64,000 nt of DNA, taken from NCBI GenBank assembly GCA_013407085.1, contig JACCGJ010009904.1, forward strand, positions 16,690 to 80,689. The letters are read 5' to 3'. This DNA is from Atriophallophorus winterbourni. Lineage: Eukaryota > Platyhelminthes > Trematoda > Plagiorchiida > Microphallidae. The notes beneath the pieces were generated by a model that searched no databases, was not told the DNA's origin, and was given only the letters and a program-made list of their open reading frames with translations. Below, in pieces: positions 1-9,335 of this stretch. The position numbers were made by a program, and so were the translations under genes. Numbering within the stretch: the stretch's first letter is position 1; every line of letters begins with the position of its first letter.

Positions 1-1302
1 CTTTATGAACGGATAGGTAATAGTAAAAAGAAAAAGGTAATGAATAACTGCAAAACGGTAGTCTCTGGGTATTTGCATAACGTTAAGAAGAGATTGGGGA
101 TGGTCTTGTGGTATAACCTGTATCGCAAGTCTAATCTAACTCCTAGGTTCTACGGCCTACCTAAAATACATAAAGGCATTCTAGCAACCAGCAATTTGAG
201 GCTTTGAGTAACGTTAAAGTAACGGTAATTTTGAACAAAAGCGACCATTTAGACAAGGTTGGGGTACACTTATCTGAGGGCCCTTATGAACGGATAGATA
301 ATGGTAAAATGTAAAATGTAATGAATAACAGCAAACGGTAGTCTCTAGATATTAGCGTGGCGTTAAGGAGAGTTTGGGAAAGGGCTTGTAGGATAACCTG
401 TATCCCAAGTCTATCTAACTACTAGGTTCTACGGCCTACCTAAAATACAAAAAGGCATTCTAGCAACCAGCAATTTAGTGCTTTGAGTAACGGTAAAGTA
501 ACGGTAATTTTGAAGATAAGCGACTATTTAGACAAGGTTGGGGTACACTTCGCGAAGGCCTTTATGAACGGATAGGTAATAGTAAAAAGAAAAGGGTAAT
601 GAATAACTGCAAAACGGTAGGCTCTGGGTATTTGCATAACGTTAAGGAGAGATTGGGAATGGTCTTCTGGTATAACCTGTAACGCAAGTCTACTCTAACT
701 CCTAGGTTCTACGGCCTACTTAAAATACATAAAAGCATTCTAGCAACTAGCATATTAGTGCTTTGAGTAACGGTAAAGAAACGGTAATTTTGAACATAAG
801 CGACTATTTAGACAAGGTTGGGGTACACTTATCCGAAGGCCCTTATGAACGGATAGATAATGGTAAAAAGAAAAGGGTAATGAATAACTGCAAAACGGTA
901 GTCTCTGGGTATTTGCATAACGTTAAGGATAGATTGGGATTGGGCTTGTGGTATAACCTGAATCGCAAGTCTACTCTAACTCCTAGGTTTTACGGCCGAC
1001 CTAAAATACATAAAGGCATTCTAGCAACCATCAATTTGATGCTTTGAGTAACGGTAAATAACGGTAATTTTGAACATAAGCGACTATTTAGACAAGGTTG
1101 GGGTACACTTATCCGAGGGCCCTTAGGAACGGATAGATAATGATAAAATGAAAAGGGTAATGAATAACAGCAAAAAGGTAGTCTTTAGGTATTTGCGTGG
1201 CGTTAAGGAGAGTTTGGGAAAGGGCTTGTGTTATAACCTGTATCGCAAGTCTATTCTAACTCCTAGGTTATACGGCCTACCTAAAATACATAAAGGCATT
1301 CT
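1..1302 (+). repeat. Tandem ~281-bp array derived from a Penelope-like RT, left part
   Basis: About four and a half tandem units start near 204, 485, 763 and 1044, preceded by a partial unit that runs off the window edge. Each unit translates to the N-terminal part of a Penelope-like reverse transcriptase: a GKVTVILN block, then SDYLDKVGVHL, and near the end FYGLPKIHK. Those blocks match the start of the RT region in the non-repeated copy at 7.0-8.1 kb. Each unit then carries about 38 bases of linker before the next GGTAAAGTAACGG. The period is near 281, so successive units change frame and each reading ends at a TGA in the linker. This is a satellite built from coding sequence, not a working gene. 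Confidence 0.85.
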
Positions 1303-1306
1303 TGAC

Positions 1307-2821
1307 TTAATCCCTTGAGTTCCTGGAGGAACATAGGGCCTCGGCAACTTGTCTCCACTTTGGTCTGTCCATAGCAGCCAGTTTGATGTCGTTCCAGTTA
1401 AGTCCACACTTGCGGATCTCCTCTTCACACGAGCGCTTCCAAGATAGCCTTGGGCGTCCGACCCGTCTCTTCCCGATTGGGTTCCATACCAGAGCATGAC
1501 GCGTGATGTCATCATTAGGTTTCCGCAAAGTGTGCCCAACCCATCTCCACTTTCTTCTACTGATCTGCTGGGCGATCGGGTCCTCAGCAGCAATCTGCCA
1601 CAGGTCTTGATTCCTTATCTTTTCTGGCCATTTTACCCCAATAATTCGACGGAGGCAATTATTGTGGAATGATTGCAAGCGGCCAGAGGACTTTGCTGTC
1701 ACTCGCCAGGTTTCCGATCCATAGAGTAGCACGGATTTGACGTTGCTTCTGAATATACGGAGTTTCGTGCGTTTTGATAGAACCTTCGACTCCCAAATGG
1801 GTTTCAAAGCTATGAACGCGTATCTTGCTTTGCCGATTCTGGCGACTATGTCTTCGTCCGTGCCACCACTTATTGAAACAATGCTGCCGAGGTAGACGAA
1901 TTGCGTGACGTCTTTGACTGCTTTACCATTGATGGTGATTGATGGGTGCTCATCAGTTAGCACACGGAGGACTTCTGTTTTTTCGGTATTCACGCGTAGT
2001 CCTGCATATGAAGCAAAGTGTGCTAGTCTATCGGTCTTTCTCTGAAGACGTTGGGGGTCACGTGATATCAAGCAGACATCATCAGCGTATTCCAGATCCT
2101 CCAAATGCTCGGATTCCTTCCAATCGATACCATTCCTCTCACCTTTTACTGTCTGTTTCATTATCCAGTCTATTACCAACAGAAAAATCATTGGGGACAA
2201 CAGGCATCCCTGGCGAACGCCAGTCTCAACTCCAAATGGATCGGTCAGTCTTCCGTTGTGAATTACCTGACAGGAGGCACCTTCATACAGCTGCTTTATG
2301 AGGTCCATGTACAGCGGTGGGACCCCATAGTGTGGCAAAAGCTTCCATATGAATTCGCGGTCCACACTGTCGAAGGCTTTCTCAAAATCTATGAAGTTGA
2401 GGCAAAGAGGCGATTGCCATTCAATGCTTTGTTCAATTATTATGCGGAGGGTCGCAATTTGGTCGATGCCAGACTTTTGTTTTCTGAAGCCTGATTGCTC
2501 TGGCCGTAACACTTGGTCGATAGCGTCGCGTAAACGCATAAGGATGATGCGTGTAAGTACTTTACTAGGGACTGAGAGCAGCATGATACCTCGCCAGTTT
2601 TTGCATAGCCTCAGATCCCCTTTCTTAGGAAGTTTGACCAAATGACCTCTCTTCCAATCATTTGGGACCCGTCTTTCTGACCAGATTTTCTGCAGCAGAG
2701 GAAGTAACATATCAGCCGAGGTGTCCAAATCAGCCTTCAGAGCTTCTGGTGGAATCCCATCTGGGCCTGGTGCTTTGCCATTCTTTAGTGATTTTAAGGC
2801 AGAAAGGATTTCATTTCGACC
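1307..2821 (-). pseudogene. RTE-1 reverse transcriptase and C-terminal domain
   Basis: This is the RT half of the RTE polyprotein, which copies element RNA at a nicked target. The frame is open over more than 470 codons and runs to the 3' end of the element. It shows the FIDFEKAFDSVDRE block, the GVRQGCLLSPMIF block, the catalytic YADD (codons 2078-2089), and a thumb region with LLYGSETWR and LRRIIGVKWPEKIRN. The C terminus contains KWRWVGHTLRKP, which is typical of RTE elements. The frame is lost at a run of six G (2822-2827 on the plus strand), so RT is separated from the endonuclease by a one-base slip. Apart from that it looks well preserved. Confidence 0.85.
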
Positions 2822-4325
2822 GGGGGGTCGGTGTTTACGTCTAGCAAATTTGTTGCAGGTGGGATGTCAGTGACTGAAGTAGGTGCTGGTCGATTTAGGA
2901 GTTCCTTGAAGTGCTCCATCCATCGCTTTCTTTGCACCGATTCCTGACTGATAAGGTTACCTTCACCGTCCTTTATTATTTTGCCGTAAGGTATTTTCCT
3001 TCCTGATAAGGTTCTGGTAATGTTGTAGACGGTGTTCAGGTCTCTCTTTTCTGCTGCATTTTCCGCCTCCGTTGCCAGCATTTCATAGAACCGCCTCTTG
3101 TCACTTCTGGCACTTCGTTTCACGTCTTTATTTAGGGAGCCGTATTGTTTGATCAGTTGGTTTTTCTGCTTGGTGTCCTTACACCGGAGGATCTGTTGTT
3201 TCAGCTGCCTTCTCGAGTTGATCAGTGTCCAAGTCTCACTCGAGATCCACTCTTTGTCTTTCTTTACCCGTCTGCCAATTACGTGCTTACAAGTGTCTTG
3301 CCAACAGTCTTTCAGAGCGGTCCAGTGTTCATTTATTGGGAGCTCAGGGGTTAAGTTGTTGAGCGATTCGAATCTGTTTTTCAGTGAGATTGAGAAAATC
3401 TCTCTTGTACGCTCTTCCCTTAGTTTCTGCGTGTGGTACTTTACACTAGGCCGACTGCCGGTTTCGCAGAAAGCTCTCAACTTGATTTTAATTTTGGCCA
3501 TTAGAAGGTAGTGGTCTGAAGCAACATCCGCACCTCGCATTACGCGTGTATCAAGGAGACTATGTCTCCATTTTCGTGAAATCGATAGGTGATCGATTTG
3601 ATTGGCAGTAACACCATCAGGTGATGTCCAGGTGGCCTTGTGGATGTTTCGGTGTTGAAAGATGCTGCCTCCGATGACCAGATCGTTGAGCGCGCAAAAA
3701 TCTGCGAAAAGTTCACCGTTTTCATTCATTTCACCTAGGGCATGCGTACCCATCACAGATTCTCTCCCTGTGTTGTCTGAACCCAATTTCGCGTTCATGT
3801 CACCCATCAAAATCTTGATATCTCGCTTGGGTGTCTTGTCTAGGACAGACTGCAGACGCACGTAAAATTCTTCTTTCGACTCAAGGCTAGCATTGTTTGT
3901 GGGTGCATAACATTGAATTACCGTCACATTTCTCCCCTTGGAGTTGAATCTGGCTGTGATTATCCGTGAGTCAACGGGTTCCCATCCAATGAGAGCGCCT
4001 GGGATAACATAATGGCGACGCCTTCCGAATGACTATGGTTCTCATCTTCATGACCTGAGTAAATAATCCGTTCCCCGGATGTCAAAATCAGCATGCCAGA
4101 TCCATTCCATCTGCTTTCACATATTCCCAGCAGTTGTATACCATACTTTTGCATTTCTTTCGCGACCTGTGCAGCCTTTCCGGTTTCATACATCGTACGG
4201 ACGTTCCATGTGGCAATCTTAGTTGTTGCTTTCATCGACAGAAGATTCATCTGCTGACTGGCTTCCGGTGGGCTTTCACCAGTCTGCTTCATTTTTACCT
4301 CAGATGAGGTTTCTTCTCGATTCAA
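2794..4325 (-). pseudogene. RTE-1 APE-type endonuclease and linker, frameshifted
   Basis: This is the N-terminal apurinic-type endonuclease plus the linker to RT. Two reading frames are needed. The upstream part (4325 down to about 4000) has KIATWNVRTMYETGK and the GICESRWNG block. The downstream part (3927 down to 2794) has VIQCYAPTNN, LMGDMNAKLG, QIDHLSISRKWR and ASDHYLLMAKIK, which are the family's Asn, Asp and His active-site blocks. The switch near 3990-4010 looks like a small deletion. A second slip at the G6 run near 2822 joins it out of frame to RT. The start at 4325 is the first Met of the open frame; the true start is uncertain. Confidence 0.8.
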
Positions 4326-4757
4326 GCATGGAGATCTTACTTTGGTATGACATGTTGCTTTGGCTTCAGTAGCGGTTTGAGGTTTTTACATAGTGGGGTT
4401 GCTGACCCCGCGTCTAACCCTCCTACTTTTGCAGACGGGCTTGGGACCGTCCTCGGCGGAGTAATGTGATTGTGTAATCCGCAGGAAGCGGAGGTTTGGA
4501 GTCAGGGTTTCCATCCACTAGATGGACTGCCCTCCCAGGCTGACGAGCTCCATCTACCCGAAGCGAACTGGTTTTGAGGCGCCAGTCACCCGCCTTCGCC
4601 CCTTCTCCTGTTAGAAGAAGCAGTTCCGCCACGAGCAGGCCAGGAGTTGGGCTTCGGTTGTCAGAGGCTATTTGAAACGCACGCCGTATGGGAGCATTTT
4701 GTAGGTAGCGGGAGCTTATCCCCACCACCACCCCCGGCTGTGACAACCTTGGGAACC
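4326..4757 (-). other. RTE-1 5' region
   Basis: About 430 bases lie upstream of the endonuclease frame and end exactly at the TSD. The sequence aligns by eye to the start of RTE-2 near 12892-13130: both begin with a run related to TTCCAAGGTTG, then share blocks such as TAGCCTCTGACAACC, GGCGGAACTGCTT and GGTGGAGCTCGT-like sequence. A 107-codon open frame here has no recognisable domain and is not conserved as an open frame in RTE-2. It is better read as untranslated or promoter sequence of the element. Confidence 0.6.
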
Positions 4758-6152
4758 TAAAGGCATTCTAGCAACCAGCAATTTAGTGCTTTGAATAACG
4801 GTAAAGTAACGGTAATATTGAACATAAGCGACTGTTTAGACAAGGTTGGGGTACACTTATCCGAGGGCTCTTATGAACGGATAGATAATGGTAAAATAAA
4901 AAATGTAATGAATACCAGCAAAACGGTAGTCTCTAGCAATTTGCGTGGCGTTAAGGAGAGTTTGGGAAAGAGCTTGTGCTATAACCTGTTTCGCAAGTCT
5001 ACTCAAACTACTAGGTTTTACGGCCTACCTAAAATACAAAAAGGCATTCTAGCAACCAGCAATTTAGTGCTTTGAGTAACGGTAAAGTAACGGTAATATT
5101 GAACATAAGCGACTATTTAGACAAGGTTGGGGTACACTTAACCCTTTAGCGACCAACTTTTTTTGCTGATTAAGAAAAAATATTTTTGTAAATTTTGCAA
5201 AGACCTTCTGCATACTGATGGAATGACGCACACTGAGAGCCAGACAGTCTAAGAACGATGCTTCGACATGTCTGGACTCGTTCAAACCTCGCAGCAACCG
5301 AATATTGTTCACTGTTTAATTATTAGAACAGTTATCCAAAAGAGGACCGTATGGTCCTTTTGGTCGCTAAAGGGTTAAACGAGGGCCCTTATGAACGGAT
5401 AGATGATGGTAAAATGAAAAATGTAATGAATACCAGCAAAACGGTAGTCTCTAGCAATTTGCGTGGCGTTAAGGAGAGTTTGGGAAAGAGCTTGTGCTAT
5501 AACCTGTTTCGCAAGTCTACTCAAACTACTAGGTTTTACGGCCTACCTAAAATACAAAAAGGCATTCTAGCAACCAGCAATTTAGTGCTTTGAGTAACGG
5601 TAAAGTAACGGTAATATTGAACATAAGCGACTATTTAGACAAGGTTGGGGTACACTTATCCGATAGCCCTTATGAACGGATAGATAATGGTAAAATGAAA
5701 AATGTAATGAATACCAGCAAAACGGTAGTCTCTAGCAATTTGCGTGGCGTTAAGGAGAGTTTTGGAAAGGGCTTGTAGGATAATCTGTATCCCAAGTCTA
5801 CTCTAACTCCTAGGTTGTACGGCCTACCTAAAATACAAAAAGGCATTCTAGCAGCCAGCAATTTAGTGCTTTGAGTAACGGTAAAGTAACGGTAATTTTG
5901 AACATAAGCGACTATTTAGACAAGGTTGGGGTACACTTATCCGAAGGCCCTTATGAACGGATAGATAATGGTAAAATGAAAAGGGTAATGAATAACAGCA
6001 AAACGGTAGTCTCTAGCAATTTGCGTGGCGTTAAGGAGAGATTGGGAATGGGCTTGTGGTATAACCTGAATCGCAAGTCTACTCTAAATCCTAGGTTCTA
6101 CGGCCTACCTAAAATACATGAATGCATTCTAGCAACCAGCAATTTAGTGCTT
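4758..6152 (+). repeat. Tandem Penelope-RT array, right part
   Basis: This continues the array after RTE-1. Unit starts lie near 4791, 5073, 5590 and 5871. The unit beginning at 5073 is lengthened by the MITE at 5142-5374. Units differ by scattered substitutions; for example FYGLPKIQK in several right-hand units against FYGLPKIHK elsewhere, and SNLRGVKES against GYLHNVKES. Two unit subtypes therefore seem to coexist, suggesting local expansion rather than one burst. Stops and frame changes occur at each junction. Confidence 0.85.
5142..5374. mobile_element. piggyBac-type MITE with TTAA target duplication
   Basis: A 233-bp insert sits inside one array unit. It starts CCCTTTAGCGACCAA (5142-5156) and ends with the exact reverse complement TTGGTCGCTAAAGGG (5360-5374), giving 15-bp perfect terminal inverted repeats. 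TTAA flanks both ends (5138-5141 and 5375-5378). Removing the insert and one TTAA restores the unit length seen in neighbouring units. TTAA duplication with termini starting CCC is the hallmark of the piggyBac superfamily. There is no coding capacity, so it would need a transposase supplied in trans. A sub-terminal hairpin (AGGACCGTATGGTCCT) lies near 5342-5357. Confidence 0.88.
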
Positions 6153-6515
6153 TGAGTAACGGTAAAGTAACGGTAATTTTGAACATAAGCGACTATTTAG
6201 ACAAAGTTGGGGTACACTTCGCGAAGGCCCTTATGAACGGATAGACAATGGTAAAATGAAAAGGGTAATGAATAACAGCAAAACGGTAGTCTCTGGTTAT
6301 TTGCATAACGTTAAGGAGAGTTTGGGAAAGGGCTTGTGGTATAACCTGTATCGCAAGTCTACTCTAACTCCTAGGTTCTACGGCCTACCTAAAATACATA
6401 AAGACAACGCTGTAAGGCCTATCGTCGACGGTATCCCATCACCTGCGCAGGAGTTAGCTAGACATTTGGTTTATTTGTTCAAACCTTAAGTCGGTTATAC
6501 AGCTTTATTAATAAA
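6153..6515 (+). pseudogene. Last array unit running into Penelope-like RT
   Basis: The final unit does not return to the linker after FYGLPKIHK. It continues into unrepeated RT sequence, NAVRPIVDGIPSPAQELARH, ending in a TAA at 6487-6489. The following bases GTCGGTTATACAG match the same point of the copy at 7576, so homology runs to about 6515 and then stops. This edge shows that the array units derive from a Penelope-like RT and marks the side from which the array could have been amplified. Confidence 0.75.
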
Positions 6516-6984
6516 AAGCGTGTCATTCATAAAAGTCAGTTCTGTTACCAAAGGTTTTCACAATGTTCTATTAAAAATGTTTACCGGCGGCGCTAAGCAC
6601 ATTCTGGTGATGAACGCACTAAACAGCGTTAACGAAGATGGATGTGGATTTTTCAAGTGAACGTGTGAGAAACTCTGGTTTGCTGAATAGCGAGGTGCAA
6701 ATCTGCACGCAATAATGTTGCGATTGCCAAAACTATTGTTCTCGTTGTTTTTGTGCAAAGTGCTACTCCACTGGAATTTTATTGTGCGGCAAGATGGTGA
6801 ATAACATTCCAATACAAAAGGTCAGCATCATGCGATACGTGCGGAAATAAGCGTGATTGCATTGTGTAACACTTTAGACTCTCACATAGATATTGATCTG
6901 GTTCTATTCTAGCGATGAAACAAGAGTAAAGAATAATATTGTGTGTGTGTAGCTGTTCAGCTGTTCTAATCGTCAACTTTCTAA
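6516..6984 (+). other. Probable decayed Penelope 5' sequence, no clear gene
   Basis: No open frame with recognisable domains is seen here. The sequence leads without an obvious break into the Penelope-like coding remnant beginning near 6985, so it may be upstream sequence of that copy. This is inference from position only. Confidence 0.3.
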
Positions 6985-8110
6985 TGCTAAACAAAGATTG
7001 TTGGAGAAAGGATGGAATTTCTGCAAAAGCCAGAACTTTCTAAAGGCTAAGGATCAAATCCCCTGTATTGATGAATTATTAAATGCACTTACCAATAAAC
7101 AGTCACACGCGGTAAGAAAACTGTATCGCTGATGTCATCAAATACAAGGAACAAGGCGATGCAAACCTTGATTCACACGAATGACAAGCACTTCTACCGC
7201 TGAAACAAGATACAAATATAGCCATTACTAAGGCTGACAAAGGTAAAGTAACGGTAATTTTGAACAAAAGCGATTATTTAGACAAGGTTGGGGTACACTC
7301 ATACGACGGCCGTTATGAACGGATATATAATGGCGAAATGAAAAATGTAATGAATAACTGCAAAATGGTAATCTCTATGTACTGAATTAGCGTTACGTAA
7401 AGTTTGGGAACGGGCTTGTGGTATAACCTGTATTCCAAGTCTACGCTAATTAAAAGGTTCTACGTCCTACTTAAAATAAATAAAGAAAGCATTCCTGTAT
7501 AACCTATCGTCGACGGTATCCGATCACTGGCGCACGAGTTAGCTAGACATCTGGTTTATTTGTTCAAACCTTTAGTCGGTTATACAGACTCGTTCATCAA
7601 TAACGGATATGAATTTGCAGCACGCTTAATGTCGGTAAAAATGGATGACGATGAAATAACGGTTAGCTTTTATGTGAAAGCCTTGTTCACCAACGTCGAT
7701 ACACCAAGTTCGTTAGATCTGATGTCAGTTTGTCAGATCGCACAAAATTGAGCGTCCAGCAAATTATAAACGTCGTATCGATCTGCCTATGCATGAACCA
7801 CTTCGTATTTAATGATCAATTATATAGACACAAAGAAGGGTTGGCAATGGGTTCACCGATATGTCCAGTACTTGCGAACATGTATCTGGAGCATTTCGAG
7901 ACCAAAGCCCTTAACAATGAAGTGTTAAACCCAAAATTATGGTGGCGCTATGTTGATGACATATTTGTTATTATCAGATCATCCAGGTTGCTTTGCTGGA
8001 CACTTGTTCGAGCAGTTAATTCTGTGTTTGGTTTAGTTAGACAATTTTTACACACCAGGCATGTTTTCATCATTCAGGATCGATATCGCCTCTGGCGTCA
8101 ATGATTTGCA
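6985..8110 (+). pseudogene. Penelope-like element reverse transcriptase, multiply broken
   Basis: This is a single-copy Penelope-like RT remnant spread over three frames. In order it shows: an N-terminal LLEKGWNFCKSQ block near 7000; ITKADKGKVTVILN near 7215-7255, the parent form of the array's GKVTVILN; a degraded finger region; PIVDG and GARVS-like remnants; FKPLVGYTDSFINNGYEFA near 7563; KMDDDEITVSFYVKALFTNV; GLAMGSPICPVLANMYLEHFE; and the catalytic KLWWRYVDDIFVIIRS near 7935. YVDD and GLAMGSP..PVLANMY are characteristic of Penelope RT. Sequence after 8000 degrades, and no GIY-YIG endonuclease follows. At least four stops or frameshifts are present, so it is not functional. Confidence 0.85.
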
Positions 8111-9050
8111 CATTTCGCATGACACATGTAGGAACGGTTGCGACACGTGACAGGTTTGACTTTACCACTGACGACTGTCTTGCAGACGACGCATGTTTCG
8201 CAAACATCAGATCGTGTCATGTTAACTGGGCCAACCAAGTTTACAAATCAGAGCACAAAAATCGATACGCGCGGGATTGGCTGTGTTGTGTTGTTTGTGG
8301 TTGACGGAAAGTGACGAGTTGTAGGAATATTTCGTCACCCGATTTATACGCGAATTTTTCAGCCCGCCCCGAAAATCATCCTGTTCAAAATCTACTTAAT
8401 CCCAAGCTCCTTACTGGGACAAGAAATCATTCAATGGCCTTAATCGTTCTAAATTCACGACTGACTGTTTTTCAAGTATCCGGTCATCCAGATGCCAAGA
8501 TATTTCCATGATATGTACCACTCAATCGTGTGACTGCCAAGTTCGTATGAGAACGGAAAGGGTTTCCCAAATTGCCAAATTCTGCGGATGTTGAAAGATA
8601 TGTTGTTTAAAGGACTACTGGTGCAGCACATTTCGGTCTAAATTGAATGTGTAACGTTAGATGTTGGAGTGTTACAAGTTAAACAAACACGGACAGAATA
8701 AAATTACATTTTACAGTTCAATAGTACTGTATACTCGTACGTCATTCTGTTCATCCTTGTATAGGATGATTTGATATATTGAATACATTTTGTATGTTAG
8801 AATCGTGGTTCCTCATACTCATCGACGGATAAAGAAGAACAAATTGTGGTGAGCTGTCGCCTCATTACGGCTTGATTGAAATCAGCCAATCCCAGCATGG
8901 CCATTCGCTCTTGATATGGGATGTGCTGCATCTCATCAACTAGCTTCATGTCTCGGTGGTTCATTCTGTCTAGCAATCCAAAGGCTTTTCACAGCCACGG
9001 TGGGATCATGTACTCTATCGTTGGATGGATGTAAGTAAGTAATTTAGTAA
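8111..9050. other. No supported feature
   Basis: Short open frames near 8101-8304 and 8311-8511 show no domain I recognise. The region may be decayed 3' sequence of the Penelope-like element, but I cannot demonstrate an endonuclease domain in it. Confidence 0.3.
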
Positions 9051-9335
9051 TTAATTGAGTAATGCGTGGAAGCCTTTTTGGGAGAACCATCCAACTATTC
9101 CCCTCAGCATTCCCAAGATACCACATGCCCTGCTGAAGACTTTCTGGCAATGGCTATTTGGCTTCATATTATTATTAATCCAGATACAAAGATCTTTCTT
9201 AGTGGTTCTCCAAGTGAGGTTTGTATGTTTAAGATTATATGTGTGCTCGTATTGCCGGCCAAGTTGCAACATTCTACATTTACGTTTGTTGAAATGCATC
9301 AGATTTATGTGAAACCAGAGATACTGAGCATTCAA
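9051..9335 (-). pseudogene. Non-LTR retrotransposon RT thumb fragment
   Basis: A 94-codon open frame reads FNKRKCRMLQLGR, KKDLCIWINNNMKP, HCQKVFSRACGILGMLRG. This follows the CR1/Jockey-type RT thumb pattern, in which a Lys-Cys-x-Leu-x-Leu-Gly block is followed by a KDLG-like block and then a Cys/Ala-rich helix. Neither the catalytic palm nor the C terminus can be found next to it. It is more divergent than the other CR1 pieces in the window, so it probably belongs to another family. Confidence 0.6.

Larger units (their letters stand above)
1303..4757 (-). mobile_element. RTE-clade non-LTR retrotransposon (RTE-1), full-length copy nested in the array
   Basis: A 3455-bp insert is flanked by perfect 12-bp duplications TAAAGGCATTCT (1291-1302 and 4758-4769), which belong to the array unit. 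On the minus strand it holds a 5' region, an APE-type endonuclease, a linker, and an RT with YADD followed by the RTE-type C-terminal domain. Both ends sit exactly at the TSDs, so this copy appears complete in length, although its frame is broken in at least two places. It must be younger than the array. No simple-repeat tail is visible at the 3' end (near 1303), unlike RTE-2. Confidence 0.9.

Noticed and set aside
4423..4746. 107-codon frame in the RTE-1 5' region as an extra RTE protein
   Set aside because: The corresponding RTE-2 region aligns in DNA but does not keep the same open frame, so it looks untranslated.
1..6152. CRISPR-like or rDNA-type repeat array
   Set aside because: The units are long, adjacent and clearly encode part of a Penelope-like RT; there are no short repeats with unique spacers.
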